Below, in pieces: positions 15,621 through 23,645 of a stretch of 47,391 nucleotides of DNA. The position numbers and the translations under genes are program-made. The notes under the pieces are model-generated. The model made no database searches, was not told the DNA's origin, and was given only the letters and a program-made list of their open reading frames with translations. Within the stretch, counting starts at the first letter, position 1, and each line of letters begins with the position of its first letter. Origin of the DNA: an uncultured Collinsella sp. (GTDB lineage: Bacteria > Actinomycetota > Coriobacteriia > Coriobacteriales > Coriobacteriaceae); contig CAUAEH010000009.1 of assembly GCA_958427975.1 (NCBI GenBank), positions 1-47,391 on the forward strand, in the 5' to 3' direction.

Positions 15621-15683
15621 CGATAAGAGCTCTTCGGGACTTATAAACCTGCGGACAAGCCATACCCGCAAGAGCTCCTATCG
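15621..15683. repeat. Fold-back between the exporter and regulator genes
   Basis: CGATAAGAGCTCTT (15621-15634) pairs with AAGAGCTCCTATCG (15670-15683) at 13 of 14 positions. An adjoining GCCCCGC/GCGGGGC hairpin lies at about 15596-15620. It lies 53 bases after the yeiH-type stop and upstream of the regulator, so it may terminate one or regulate the other. Confidence 0.55.
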
Positions 15684-15736
15684 CTCCACCGTGAGAATGC
15701 GCTCACCAGCACGCAGCACGCAAATAAGCTACTTCT

Positions 15737-16771
15737 CTACCAGATTCCCAGCACGTGTTGCATTCCCAAACTCATGCACGCAATGCCAATCCAGCAGCAA
15801 AAGCCCAGCGCGATGGGCTTGCCGCCCTTTTTGACCAGCTCGACGATATCGGTATTAAAACCAATAGCCGCCATGGCCATCACAATAAAGAACTTCGACA
15901 GCTCCTTGATGGGCGCCGTAAAGGACGTGGGAAGCTGAAACACCGTAGTGATCACGCTCGCCAGCACAAAGAACAGCACAAACATGGGAAACGCGCGTTT
16001 GAGGGAGAACGTGCTTTTGGCGTCGCCGCCGTCCTTGCGCGCCAGATGCATCTGCCAGCAAGCAAGCGCCAGCGTGATGGGAATGATGGCCAGCGTCCTG
16101 GTGAGCTTGACCACTGTGGCGCTCTCGAGCACATTGGCGCCGGGATGCATACTGTCCCAGGCACTCGCCGCAGCCGTTACGGACGAGGTGTCGTTGATGG
16201 CGGTGCCGGCAAACAGGCCAAAGCCCTCGTTGGTCAGCCCGAGCATGCCGCCGAGCGTCGGAAACACGAGCGCCACGATAACGTTAAACAGGAAGATGAC
16301 CGAAATGGCCTGGGCAATCTCGCGATCGTCGGCATCGATGACGGGTGCGGTCGCGGCGATGGCAGAACCGCCGCAAATCGACGAACCCACACCCACAAGC
16401 GTCGCGATCTTGCCCGGCACGTTCATGACGCGGCAGAGCACAAAGGCGATGACAAGCGAGGTCGAAATTGTCGCCACGATAATCGGCAGCGACTGGGCGC
16501 CCTTGGACAGAATCTGGGAGAGGTTCATGCCAAAGCCAAGCAGGATAACCGCGTACTGCAAGACTTTTTTGGACGTATAGGTGACGCCGGCGGCGAGCTG
16601 TTCGCGACGATTCTTGGGAAAGACGAGTGCCAGGACCATGCCAAAGAGGATGGCAAATACCGGCCCACCGACCACCTCAATCTGTTTGCCGAGCAACGTC
16701 GCGGGGATAGCGATGATCAGGCAGAACAAGACGCCTTTCCAGCGCTCACGTACGATATTTGCCAGTTGCAT
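15737..16771 (-). CDS. YeiH/UPF0324-family membrane transporter
   Basis: A 344-residue protein with about ten hydrophobic helices. Family marks include GVGSSICGGSAIAATAPVI, GLFAGTAINDTSSVTAAA and FIVMAMAAIGFNTDI. The family is annotated as putative sulfate exporters, but few members have been tested. The start ATG at 16771 has GAAGGAGTC upstream. It is divergent from a GntR regulator across 163 bases and followed by the degenerate Fis-type regulator, so either could control it. That assignment is inference from position only. Confidence 0.9.
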   Translation of the reverse strand: MQLANIVRERWKGVLFCLIIAIPATLLGKQIEVVGGPVFAILFGMVLALVFPKNRREQLAAGVTYTSKKVLQYAVILLGFGMNLSQILSKGAQSLPIIVATISTSLVIAFVLCRVMNVPGKIATLVGVGSSICGGSAIAATAPVIDADDREIAQAISVIFLFNVIVALVFPTLGGMLGLTNEGFGLFAGTAINDTSSVTAAASAWDSMHPGANVLESATVVKLTRTLAIIPITLALACWQMHLARKDGGDAKSTFSLKRAFPMFVLFFVLASVITTVFQLPTSFTAPIKELSKFFIVMAMAAIGFNTDIVELVKKGGKPIALGFCCWIGIACMSLGMQHVLGIW

Positions 16772-16934
16772 ATGGGACTCCTTCTTTCTATTTCACGTTT
16801 GCGACGGCTTATGATACGGCAACATTGAGCGCAGCCTTGCGCAAACACAGACTAAGATGCCGCAATAGTTCTCAGGCAACAGCCGAATTACCCACCGCGG
16901 AGAGCTGATTCGCGGCATAATTAACAACTGACAT

Positions 16935-17666
16935 ATGAGTTTGATAGAACAGCTGCGAGGCGCTATGGAAGAATCGATGCACGTCGGCGAGCAGGAAACG
17001 AGCCTACAGGACCAGTCCTACCACACCATTCGACGCAAAATCGTCTACCTGGACTACAAGCCGGGCGAAAAGCTGGGCGTCAAGCAACTTTGCGACGACC
17101 TGGATATGGGGCGCACCCCTGTGCGCGAGGCACTGGTGCGTCTGGCGCAGGAAGGCCTGGTGCGCACCGTGCCCCAAAGCGGCACCTACGTCTCACCCAT
17201 CAACCTCACCCTTGCCGAGAGTGCCTGTTACATCCGCGAACATCTGGAAAAGCAGGTAATCGTGGAATGCTGTGCACGCGCCACGTCGGCTGGCATCGAG
17301 CAGCTCGACCACGCCATCGCGCTGCAGGAAAAGGCCATGGCCGACGAGGATCGCATCGGCTTCTTTTTGAGCGATAACCTCATGCACCACATGATCTTTA
17401 GCATCGCATGTCGCAGCACCGTGTGGTCGTGGCTCGAAGAGACCAATGCCGACCTAGAGCGCTTCCGCTGGCTGCGCGCTGCCACGCAAGTTCTCGACAA
17501 TCAGGACATCGTGAACGAGCACAAGCAGATTCGCCGCGCTATCGCCGGTCGCGACCCCATCGAAGCGAGCTTTTTGGTCAGCAAGCACCTGCATATGATG
17601 TTCCGCAACCAGACCGAGGTTCTGGACCAGTTCCCCGAGCACTTCGAGACCAGCAAGCTCCGCTAA
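16935..17666 (+). CDS. GntR-family regulator (FadR/FCD type)
   Basis: A 243-residue regulator. The N-terminal winged helix shows YHTIRRKIVYLDYKPGEKL, then DDLDMGRTPVREALVRLAQE and the wing GLVRTVPQSGTYVSPI. The C-terminal FCD helical bundle has REHLEKQVIVECCARA, DNLMHHMIFSIA and NEHKQIRRAIAGRD, giving the metal-binding Asp/His set usual for the family. FCD ligands are mostly small carboxylates. The ATG at 16935 has no ribosome site and may be leaderless; an in-frame ATG at 16965 has GAGG four bases upstream. The divergent YeiH-type exporter is a plausible target. The stop codon runs into a REP-like hairpin. Confidence 0.9.
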   Translation: MSLIEQLRGAMEESMHVGEQETSLQDQSYHTIRRKIVYLDYKPGEKLGVKQLCDDLDMGRTPVREALVRLAQEGLVRTVPQSGTYVSPINLTLAESACYIREHLEKQVIVECCARATSAGIEQLDHAIALQEKAMADEDRIGFFLSDNLMHHMIFSIACRSTVWSWLEETNADLERFRWLRAATQVLDNQDIVNEHKQIRRAIAGRDPIEASFLVSKHLHMMFRNQTEVLDQFPEHFETSKLR

Positions 17667-17701
17667 CCTGCCAAAAAGGGACAGGTTTATTTTGGCAGGT
17701 T
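17665..17701. repeat. REP-like hairpin, copy 1 of 3
   Basis: AACCTGCCAAAA (17665-17676) pairs perfectly with TTTTGGCAGGTT (17690-17701) around AGGGACAGGTTTA. Near-identical units with matching flanks (ATCTGGG) occur at 19854-19890 (inverted) and 23051-23085. Confidence 0.85.
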
Positions 17702-17718
17702 TTATCTGGGCAAATGCT

Positions 17719-17757
17719 GAAAAGGCCCGGCTCCGTCTTGATGCGGAGCCGGGCCTT
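17719..17757 (-). terminator. Terminator of glmS
   Basis: AAGGCCCGGCTCCG (17722-17735) pairs perfectly with CGGAGCCGGGCCTT (17744-17757). On the minus strand the stem is followed by TTCAG. It lies 24 bases after the glmS stop and could also stop the GntR transcript. Confidence 0.9.
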
Positions 17758-17780
17758 AGTCGCTAGAACGGCGGAACCAA

Positions 17781-19628
17781 CTACTCTACCGTGACGCTCT
17801 TGGCGAGGTTGCGGGGCTGGTCAACGTCGCAACCGCGCAGGATGGCGACCTCGCGGGCGAGCAGCTGCAGCGGGACACTCGCCGTGATGGGGCTGAACAC
17901 GTCGCGGACTGCCGGCACGCGAATGATGCAGTCGGCGATCTTGTTGATCTCCTCGTCGCCCTCGGTGGCAACAACGATGACCTTGGCGCCGCGCGCCTTG
18001 CACTCCATAAGGTTCGACACGGTCTTGTCGTAGGTGGCACTCTTGGTGGCCACAGCGATGACAGGGAAGCCCGGGTCGATCAGGGCAATGGGGCCATGCT
18101 TCATCTCACCGGCGGCATATGCCTCGGCGTGCAGGTAGCTGACTTCCTTGAGCTTGAGCGCACCCTCGTAGGAAATAGCGGCACCCATGCCACGGCCCAC
18201 GAATAACGCCGACTGCGCGTCCTTGCACAGCAGGGCGGCCTCATGAACGGCTTCGGTTTGGGTATCCAAAATCCACTGGATCTGCTCGGCCGTATCGGAA
18301 AGCTCGCGGAACAGCATGCGCGCCTGCTTGGTGGTCAAGCGGTACTTGACCTGCGCCAGCAACAGGGCCAAAAGCGTAAGGCTCACGACCTGGCCGATGA
18401 AGCTCTTGGTCGAGGCGACCGCGATCTCCTTGTTGGCCTTGGTGTAGATGACGCCGTCGCTCTCACGCGCCACGGGGCTGCCCACCACGTTGGTAATGCC
18501 GAAGACCTTGGCACCCTTGATGCGCGCATCGCGAATGGCGGCAAGGGTATCGGCCGTCTCGCCCGACTGGGACACGGCAACGACAAGCGTCGTCGGCGTG
18601 ATGATGGGATTGCGATAACGGAACTCGCTGGCCGCCTCCACCTCGGTGGGGATGCGAGCCCAGCCCTCAATAAGGTTCTTTGCGATGAGGCCAGCGTGAT
18701 AGCTGGTGCCGCAAGCGATCACGTAGACGCGGTCGATGTCGTTAAGCTCCTCGAGCGAAAGGCCCAGCTCGTCGATGTCGAGCTCGCCGGCCGGCGTCAT
18801 ACGACCGACCAGCGTGTCACGCACGACGCGCGGCTGCTCGTGGATTTCCTTGAGCATAAAGTCGGGGTAACCACCCTTTTCGGCCATGTCCAGGTCCCAG
18901 TCGATGTGGGTGACCTTGGGCTCGATAACGTTGCCGGCCTCGTCGGTATACTCGACGCCTGCGGGCGTGAGCTTGGCAAACTGACCGTCCTCGAGCACCA
19001 CGACGTCGCGGGTTGCGTCGATGAGCGCGATGACGTCGGAGGCGACATAGGCGCCGGTCTCGCCCGCGCCGACCACGATCGGGGAATCCTTGCGGGCCAC
19101 GGCGATCACGCCGGGCTCGTCAGCGCACACGGCGGCCAGACCATAGGCACCGACCACGTGGGTGCAAGCCTCGCGCACGGAGGCCGTCAGGTCGTGCGTC
19201 TCGGCATAAGCCTCTTCGATCAGATGCGCGAAGACCTCGGTATCGGTCTCGCTCTTAAAGTGGTGGCCGCGGCCCTCCAGCTCTTCGCGCAGCTCGGCGA
19301 AGTTCTCGATGATGCCGTTGTGGACGATGGCGATACGACCGTCGCAGCTGGTGTGGGGGTGAGCGTTAACGACGGAGGGCTTGCCGTGGGTGGCCCAACG
19401 GGTATGGCCGATACCGCAGGTAGCGTCGCTGTCGATGTTGGAAAGCTCGCTCTCCAGGCCCGCGACCTTGCCCACGCGGCGGATGACGTCGAGGTGCGCC
19501 GCGGCGCCCTCGCCCACCTCGAGCGCGACGCCCGAGGAGTCATAGCCGCGATACTCCATACGCTTGAGGCCTGTGACCAGGATGTTCTTTGCAATATCAG
19601 AGCCGGTGTAGCCGACAATTCCGCACAT
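17781..19628 (-). CDS. glmS: Glutamine-fructose-6-phosphate aminotransferase (isomerizing)
   Basis: The 615-residue enzyme makes glucosamine-6-phosphate from fructose-6-phosphate and glutamine, the entry to peptidoglycan precursors. The N-terminal glutaminase begins MCGIVGYTG with the nucleophilic Cys next to the initiator Met and has MEYRGYDSSGVAL and HTRWATHGKPS. Two SIS domains follow, with CGTSYHAGLIAKN, VSQSGETADTLAA and AEAYAAGEMKHGPIALID, ending PRNLAKSVTVE as in canonical GlmS. The ATG at 19628 must be the start because Cys2 has to become N-terminal. A TACAAT box (19708-19703, minus strand) and a palindromic operator lie upstream. There is no sign of a glmS ribozyme. Confidence 0.98.
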   Translation of the reverse strand: MCGIVGYTGSDIAKNILVTGLKRMEYRGYDSSGVALEVGEGAAAHLDVIRRVGKVAGLESELSNIDSDATCGIGHTRWATHGKPSVVNAHPHTSCDGRIAIVHNGIIENFAELREELEGRGHHFKSETDTEVFAHLIEEAYAETHDLTASVREACTHVVGAYGLAAVCADEPGVIAVARKDSPIVVGAGETGAYVASDVIALIDATRDVVVLEDGQFAKLTPAGVEYTDEAGNVIEPKVTHIDWDLDMAEKGGYPDFMLKEIHEQPRVVRDTLVGRMTPAGELDIDELGLSLEELNDIDRVYVIACGTSYHAGLIAKNLIEGWARIPTEVEAASEFRYRNPIITPTTLVVAVSQSGETADTLAAIRDARIKGAKVFGITNVVGSPVARESDGVIYTKANKEIAVASTKSFIGQVVSLTLLALLLAQVKYRLTTKQARMLFRELSDTAEQIQWILDTQTEAVHEAALLCKDAQSALFVGRGMGAAISYEGALKLKEVSYLHAEAYAAGEMKHGPIALIDPGFPVIAVATKSATYDKTVSNLMECKARGAKVIVVATEGDEEINKIADCIIRVPAVRDVFSPITASVPLQLLAREVAILRGCDVDQPRNLAKSVTVE

Positions 19629-19702
19629 AGGATAAATCCCTTCGTCCGCTTGACTGCAAAACGTCCACGCACAGGGGGCGCTGAGACGCATAACGTTCGA
19701 GT

Positions 19703-19763
19703 ATTGTACTCACGCAAACGCAAGCTGATATACCAGAAGTGGTATCTCAACTTAGATACCACT
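19703..19763 (-). promoter_or_regulatory. glmS promoter with palindromic operator
   Basis: On the minus strand a TACAAT -10 box occupies 19708-19703. Upstream lie ATACCA-GAAG-TGGTAT (19730-19745) and AGTGGTATCT-N6-AGATACCACT (19738-19763), sharing a half-site. AGTGGT/ACCACT half-sites resemble those bound by HutC-subfamily GntR regulators of amino-sugar metabolism (NagR/DasR). That would make sense for glmS but is inference. Confidence 0.6.
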
Positions 19764-19853
19764 CGATGCACACACGTCCAGCCGGTCCAAACCACCACAG
19801 AGGTACCTGCCCCCTTCGTGGTGGTCGCGCTGGCAACGGCGTTTCCCCAGATA

Positions 19854-19890
19854 AACCTGCCAAAATAAACCTGTCCCTTTTTGGTAGGTT
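19854..19890. repeat. REP-like hairpin, copy 2 of 3 (inverted)
   Basis: AACCTGCCAAAA (19854-19865) and TTTTGGTAGGTT (19879-19890) pair with one mismatch around TAAACCTGTCCCT. Read on the minus strand it matches the copies at 17665 and 23051, including ATCTGGGGAAACGC next to the arm. It lies 50 bases before the lacI-type start. Confidence 0.85.
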
Positions 19891-19939
19891 TGGGATGCTA
19901 CAATCTGGCTTGTACTTGAAACGCATCAAAGGGGCCGCT

Positions 19940-21061
19940 ATGGCAAAGGTAAAAATCAGCGACGTCGCGCGCGAGGCCGGGGTTTCGTTGGGCACGGTTT
20001 CCAACGCGCTCAACCACCCCGAAAAGCTGCGCCCCGAGACCCTCAAGCTCATCAACGAGACCATCAATCGCCTTGGCTACCTGCCCAACCAAAGCGCCCG
20101 TCAGCTCGCGGGCGGCGCCACCAAGTCCTTTGGCCTGGTGCTCCCCCGTCTCGATCACGGCTTTTCGCTCCAAATCGCCAGCGGCGCCCACAACGAGGCC
20201 CGCAAGCATGGCTACGACTTGCTCATCGCCAACGCCGATAACGACGATATTCTCGAGGACCATTACCTGCGCTACTTTATGGGCACCCAGATGTCCGGCG
20301 TCATGGTTCAGCCCATGGCATCCCCCGACTGGCACCCCGCCATGGCCAAGATGCCCGTGCCGATCGTCCATCTGGACATCCATTGCTCCGAGCCCGGCTC
20401 CTACGTAGCGGCCGACAACGAGGCCCAGGGTCGCATCATTGCCGAACTTGCTATCGCCCGCGGCGCGCACCATATTGTCGTCGTCGGCCGAGCAGCATTT
20501 ATGCAACTCACCCTGCGCGTCCTTGGCATTCATAAGGCGCTCGCCCTGCACCCCGATATCAAGATCGAAGTCATCGATGCTGGCGAATGGAATACCGCTG
20601 CCGACGGCTACGGCATCGGTGCCCAAATCGCCGAGCGCCCCGCGAACGAACGCCCCGATTTTGTCGTCGGCCTGACCGACGTGTTGGCCTCGGGCGTTAT
20701 CTCGGCGCTGGTCGACAAGGGCATCTCTGTCCCCGGGCAAGTACGCGTAGCAGGCTGCGATGGCAACCCGCTCGCTTGGAGTGGATCGGTCCCGCTCACT
20801 ACGGTAGCGCCCCCGGGCTACGAGATTGGCCGCAAGGGCGTTCAATTGCTCATGGAGCAAATCGAGAACAAGGCCCCGGCGAAGACCAAGCACGTCCACA
20901 TCGGCTCTGCCGCGCGCACCGTCACCGCAGTCACCGCAGTCACCGCCGCCGAGGATATCAACCGCCAAGAACTGGTACGTCCGTTCCTACTGGAGCGCGC
21001 CAGCACCCAGGCAAGCAGCCAAACCGACGCCACGGCCATCAACCTCGGTGCGTATCTATAG
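19940..21061 (+). CDS. LacI-family transcriptional regulator
   Basis: A 373-residue LacI/GalR repressor. The helix-turn-helix and hinge read KISDVAREAGVSLGTVSNAL and LGYLPNQSARQLAGG. The periplasmic-binding-protein-like ligand domain spans about residues 60-320. The C-terminus is extended, with a short TAVTAVTAA repeat from CACCGCAGT DNA repeats (20926-20948) and a Ser/Gln-rich tail. The effector is not evident. The ATG at 19940 directly precedes the HTH. A TACAAT -10 (19896-19901) lies just after the REP-like hairpin. It stands alone, ending at a bidirectional terminator, so its target is likely elsewhere or itself. Confidence 0.9.
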   Translation: MAKVKISDVAREAGVSLGTVSNALNHPEKLRPETLKLINETINRLGYLPNQSARQLAGGATKSFGLVLPRLDHGFSLQIASGAHNEARKHGYDLLIANADNDDILEDHYLRYFMGTQMSGVMVQPMASPDWHPAMAKMPVPIVHLDIHCSEPGSYVAADNEAQGRIIAELAIARGAHHIVVVGRAAFMQLTLRVLGIHKALALHPDIKIEVIDAGEWNTAADGYGIGAQIAERPANERPDFVVGLTDVLASGVISALVDKGISVPGQVRVAGCDGNPLAWSGSVPLTTVAPPGYEIGRKGVQLLMEQIENKAPAKTKHVHIGSAARTVTAVTAVTAAEDINRQELVRPFLLERASTQASSQTDATAINLGAYL

Positions 21062-21090
21062 CACGCCCGCAAGTATGCTATGTCGCCGAA

Positions 21091-21138
21091 TAAGCAAAAG
21101 GGGACCCGACCATTGCCGGGCCCCCTTTTGCTTAAGCG
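21091..21138. terminator. Bidirectional terminator between lacI-type and HAD genes
   Basis: TAAGCAAAAGGGG with CCCG pairs with CGGG-CCCCCTTTTGCTTA (ending at 21134), with a single bulge. It is U-rich in both directions and lies between two convergent genes. Confidence 0.92.
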
Positions 21139-21176
21139 CAAACGTGGGCAATTGCTCGTTTCAACACCGCAATTGT

Positions 21177-21827
21177 CTAGCGCACGGCCTTGACTGCCGC
21201 TGCCAGGTCGAACAACGTATCGAGCACGGCCTCGCAGCCATCCACCACGTCCTGCGGCAGCGGCACGATATCGGGGACGGCAAAGACATGGCATCCGGCC
21301 GTGATGCCCGAGACGCAGCCGTTGCGCGAATCCTCGACCACGGCACATTCCTCGGGAGCAAAGCCCGCGCGCTCGCAGGCGAGCAAATACATCTCGGGGT
21401 CGGGCTTGCCGTGCACGACGTCCTCGCCGCAGGTCACCGTTTCAAACTTGTCAAAGAGGCCGAATGCTTTAAGGTTGCGCTCGGCCGTAACATGGCGCGA
21501 TGACGTTGCAAGGCCTACGTGATGGCCCGCAGCCAACAGCTCGTCTATGCACTCGGCAGCGCCGGCCTTAAGCTCCAGATCGGTCTTGACCATCTCGTCG
21601 CGAATCTCCTTGTGGCGGACATAGATCGCCTCGGCGGTCTCGTGGCTGCCGTAATGCTTATCGAGGATGTCCATAACATCGGGCAGCGTGCGGCCGATAA
21701 ACTGATGGATCAGCGCTTCATCAATCGCGAGCCCCAGCTCAGCGGCACCTGCCTTCCAGGCCTTAATCCCCAAACGCTCGGTATCGACCAGCGTTCCATC
21801 CATGTCAAAAATAACAGCCTTGATCAT
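21177..21827 (-). CDS. HAD-superfamily phosphatase, beta-phosphoglucomutase-like
   Basis: A 216-residue HAD hydrolase. Motif I FDMDGTLVDTE holds the nucleophile Asp8 and acid/base Asp10. Motif II is LATSSRH, motif III KPDPEMYLLACERAG, and motif IV VVEDSRNG. The alpha-helical cap lies between motifs I and II (about residues 15-80), placing it in subfamily I beside beta-phosphoglucomutases and small sugar-phosphate phosphatases. The substrate cannot be told from sequence. The ATG at 21827 has GAGGGGGA upstream. It is transcribed alone, convergent with the LacI gene. Confidence 0.9.
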   Translation of the reverse strand: MIKAVIFDMDGTLVDTERLGIKAWKAGAAELGLAIDEALIHQFIGRTLPDVMDILDKHYGSHETAEAIYVRHKEIRDEMVKTDLELKAGAAECIDELLAAGHHVGLATSSRHVTAERNLKAFGLFDKFETVTCGEDVVHGKPDPEMYLLACERAGFAPEECAVVEDSRNGCVSGITAGCHVFAVPDIVPLPQDVVDGCEAVLDTLFDLAAAVKAVR

Positions 21828-21995
21828 ATCGGTCCCCCTCGCCGGATTGCATTACTGCCACTCTACCGCACTTTACAAGCTTGTATATAACGTATATAGC
21901 ATATTGCACTTTCGTTACATAGCTGGAAGTCTTATGACAAGCAGCTCGGTGGGATTATAGTTTCATCCGAGCTTTAATAACTGTAAGGAACTTTC

Positions 21996-22874
21996 ATGCT
22001 TTCAGACACCGCCGCACCCGCAGAGGAGCTTCAGGACAAACTCGCAGCACTCGAGCAGCTGCTTTTGGCATACGGACGCGTCGCCATCGGCTTTTCCGGT
22101 GGTGTCGACAGCAGCTTTTTGGCCGCGGTCTGCGCCCGCATCATGCCTACCAATACCCTCCTCGTCCATCTCACCACGCCGCTCATCGGCACGCCCGAAC
22201 AGACTTCGTTTGAGCGGTCCGTTGATGGACAAGCCAATGAAGGGGCGCATTTTAAGCTCCCCGTGCTCAATCTTTCGGTCGATCAGCTGCAGCTCCCCCA
22301 AGTAGCCTGCAACGATGCCAATCGCTGCTACCACTGCAAGCACGCTGGCTTTACCGCCATCGTCAACCACGCCAAGTCGCTCGGCTTTCCCACCGTCATC
22401 GATGGCAGCAATGCAAGTGATCGCGGCGACTACCGCCCTGGTATGCGTGCGGCAAAAGAGCTCGGCGTACGCTCCCCTCTCATGGAGGTCGGCTTTACCA
22501 AGGACGAAGAGCGCGAGCTGCTGCGCGCATGGGGCTATCCCGTTTGGAACCTGCCGGCGGGAGCATGTCTTGCCACGCGCGTTCCCACGGGCGAGGAGCT
22601 TACGCGCGAGAAGGTCGATTTAATCCGCGCCTGCGAGGATTACCTGCACGATCTTGATCTGGCACAGGTACGCGCGCGCTTGATCAGCGGCTGCATGCAT
22701 ATCGAGGCCGCACCCGCAGATGTTGCCAAGATTGCCGCCCTCGGCGGTGCCGCCATCGACGACAAGGGCAAGACCCCGCTGCCCGCCGTTATCAAGTCCG
22801 CGCTGCGCGAGCTGGGCTGCGACCATATCTCCCCCGAGGTCACCCCCTACATTCACGGTGCCATGAACCTGTAG
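21996..22874 (+). CDS. larE: LarE-type ATP-dependent sulfur transferase
   Basis: A 292-residue PP-loop enzyme of the LarE family, which inserts sulfur into the pincer precursor of the nickel cofactor of lactate racemase. The PP-loop is GFSGGVDSSFL (31-41). The family words NRCYHCKHAGF (109-119), DGSNASDRGDYRPG (136-149) and PAGACLATRVPTGE (187-200) are present. Cys191 in that last motif is where the sacrificial or cluster-binding Cys of LarE falls, to my recollection. LarA, LarB and LarC are not in the window, so the client enzyme is unlinked. The start has AAGGAAC upstream. A small AGCTCGG/CCGAGCT hairpin (about 21944-21974) lies in the leader. Confidence 0.9.
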   Translation: MLSDTAAPAEELQDKLAALEQLLLAYGRVAIGFSGGVDSSFLAAVCARIMPTNTLLVHLTTPLIGTPEQTSFERSVDGQANEGAHFKLPVLNLSVDQLQLPQVACNDANRCYHCKHAGFTAIVNHAKSLGFPTVIDGSNASDRGDYRPGMRAAKELGVRSPLMEVGFTKDEERELLRAWGYPVWNLPAGACLATRVPTGEELTREKVDLIRACEDYLHDLDLAQVRARLISGCMHIEAAPADVAKIAALGGAAIDDKGKTPLPAVIKSALRELGCDHISPEVTPYIHGAMNL

Positions 22875-22901
22875 GTTGCGCCGTTTTACAAACGGCGCAA
22901 C
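22875..22901 (+). terminator. Hairpin after larE
   Basis: GTTGCGCCGTT (22875-22885) pairs perfectly with AACGGCGCAAC (22891-22901) right after the larE stop. There is no T-run, so termination is uncertain. Confidence 0.55.
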
Positions 22902-22916
22902 TGCTCGGCGCTGCAC

Positions 22917-23012
22917 GGGCTCCGGGCACGGCAATCTGACGTTCAACTTCACGGGCGCGACCAAAAGGTCAGCGCCCGCTTGTTTCACGTCACCTTACCG
23001 CACCCGGAGCCC
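22917..23012. repeat. Fold-back with inner hairpin (96 bp)
   Basis: The outer arms 22917-22942 and 22987-23012 match at 21 of 26 positions, starting with a perfect GGGCTCCGGG/CCCGGAGCCC. The inner hairpin is CGGGCGC-GACC-AAAA-GGTC-A-GCGCCCG (22952-22978). GGGCTCCGGG also occurs in the larger fold-back at 36675. Confidence 0.65.
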
Positions 23013-23050
23013 GCTCGCTCGCATATGCTCAACCTGGACTTCGTTAACTG

Positions 23051-23085
23051 ACCTGCTAAAAAGGGACAGGTTTATTTTGGCAGGT
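23051..23085. repeat. REP-like hairpin, copy 3 of 3
   Basis: ACCTGCTAAAA (23051-23061) pairs with TTTTGGCAGGT (23075-23085) around AGGGACAGGTTTA, followed by TTTATCTGGGGAAACGC as in the copy at 19854. Confidence 0.85.
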
Positions 23086-23106
23086 TTTATCTGGGGAAAC
23101 GCAAAC

Positions 23107-23142
23107 AGGGCCGCGACACCTATATGGCGTCGCGGCCCTTTT
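23107..23142 (-). terminator. Terminator of the PTS-transketolase operon
   Basis: AGGGCCGCGAC (23107-23117) pairs perfectly with GTCGCGGCCCT (23129-23139), with TTTTCC following on the plus strand. It lies 40 bases after the EIIA stop and may serve both strands. Confidence 0.85.
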
Positions 23143-23181
23143 CCTTGGAGAAGGATCGATTAGTTGAACGGAATGACCGTT

Positions 23182-23634
23182 CTAGTCTTCGAGTCCGCTA
23201 TTGATGAGCTCCGCAATCTCAACGGGATCGGTGCTCGCACGCACCTTGTCACGGAAGCCGGCGTCCATCAGCATCACGGCAGCCTTGGAGAGCAGACGCA
23301 GATGCGTGGTTCCAGCCTCGCCGGCGGGCACGTACAGCGCGAGCGCAACATCGACGGGCACCCCATCGAAGCTCGGCCATTCAACGGGCTCGGCCAGTTT
23401 AAGCACGGCAACGCCCGGCGTGTGGATTGCGTCGCTTTTGGCATGCGGAACGGCAAAACCGGCGACGAGGCCGGTCTCGGCCTCGTTCTCGCGAGCAATA
23501 AAGGCAGCCTCTACGGCAGATGCGTCATCGGCAAAGCCGAGCTCGATGGCCTGCTCGGACAAATAATGCAGAGCGTCCTCGCGCGAGGCGGCGGTATACC
23601 CGATCGTCACTTGGTTGGCAGATACAAATCCCAT
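23182..23634 (-). CDS. PTS EIIA component, fructose/mannitol type
   Basis: A 150-residue cytoplasmic EIIA of the fructose-mannitol family. The phosphorylatable His64 lies in GFAVPHAKSDAI, and the usual VEAAFIAREN and EWPSFDGVPVDVALAL segments are present. It takes phosphate from HPr and passes it to the EIIB cysteine. The ATG at 23634 has AAGGAAGG upstream, 11 bases after the transketolase C-subunit stop. As last gene of the operon it completes the EIIBC encoded by the first gene. Confidence 0.93.
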   Translation of the reverse strand: MGFVSANQVTIGYTAASREDALHYLSEQAIELGFADDASAVEAAFIARENEAETGLVAGFAVPHAKSDAIHTPGVAVLKLAEPVEWPSFDGVPVDVALALYVPAGEAGTTHLRLLSKAAVMLMDAGFRDKVRASTDPVEIAELINSGLED

Positions 23635-23645
23635 GGAAACCTTCC

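Noticed and set aside
19629..19760. glmS ribozyme
   Set aside because: The glmS leader is short, with no ribozyme core sequence or pseudoknot; it holds a palindromic operator instead.
20926..20948. CACCGCAGT tandem repeat as a CRISPR or phase-variation tract
   Set aside because: It is two and a bit copies of 9 bases inside the LacI-type coding frame and keeps the frame; too short for either role.
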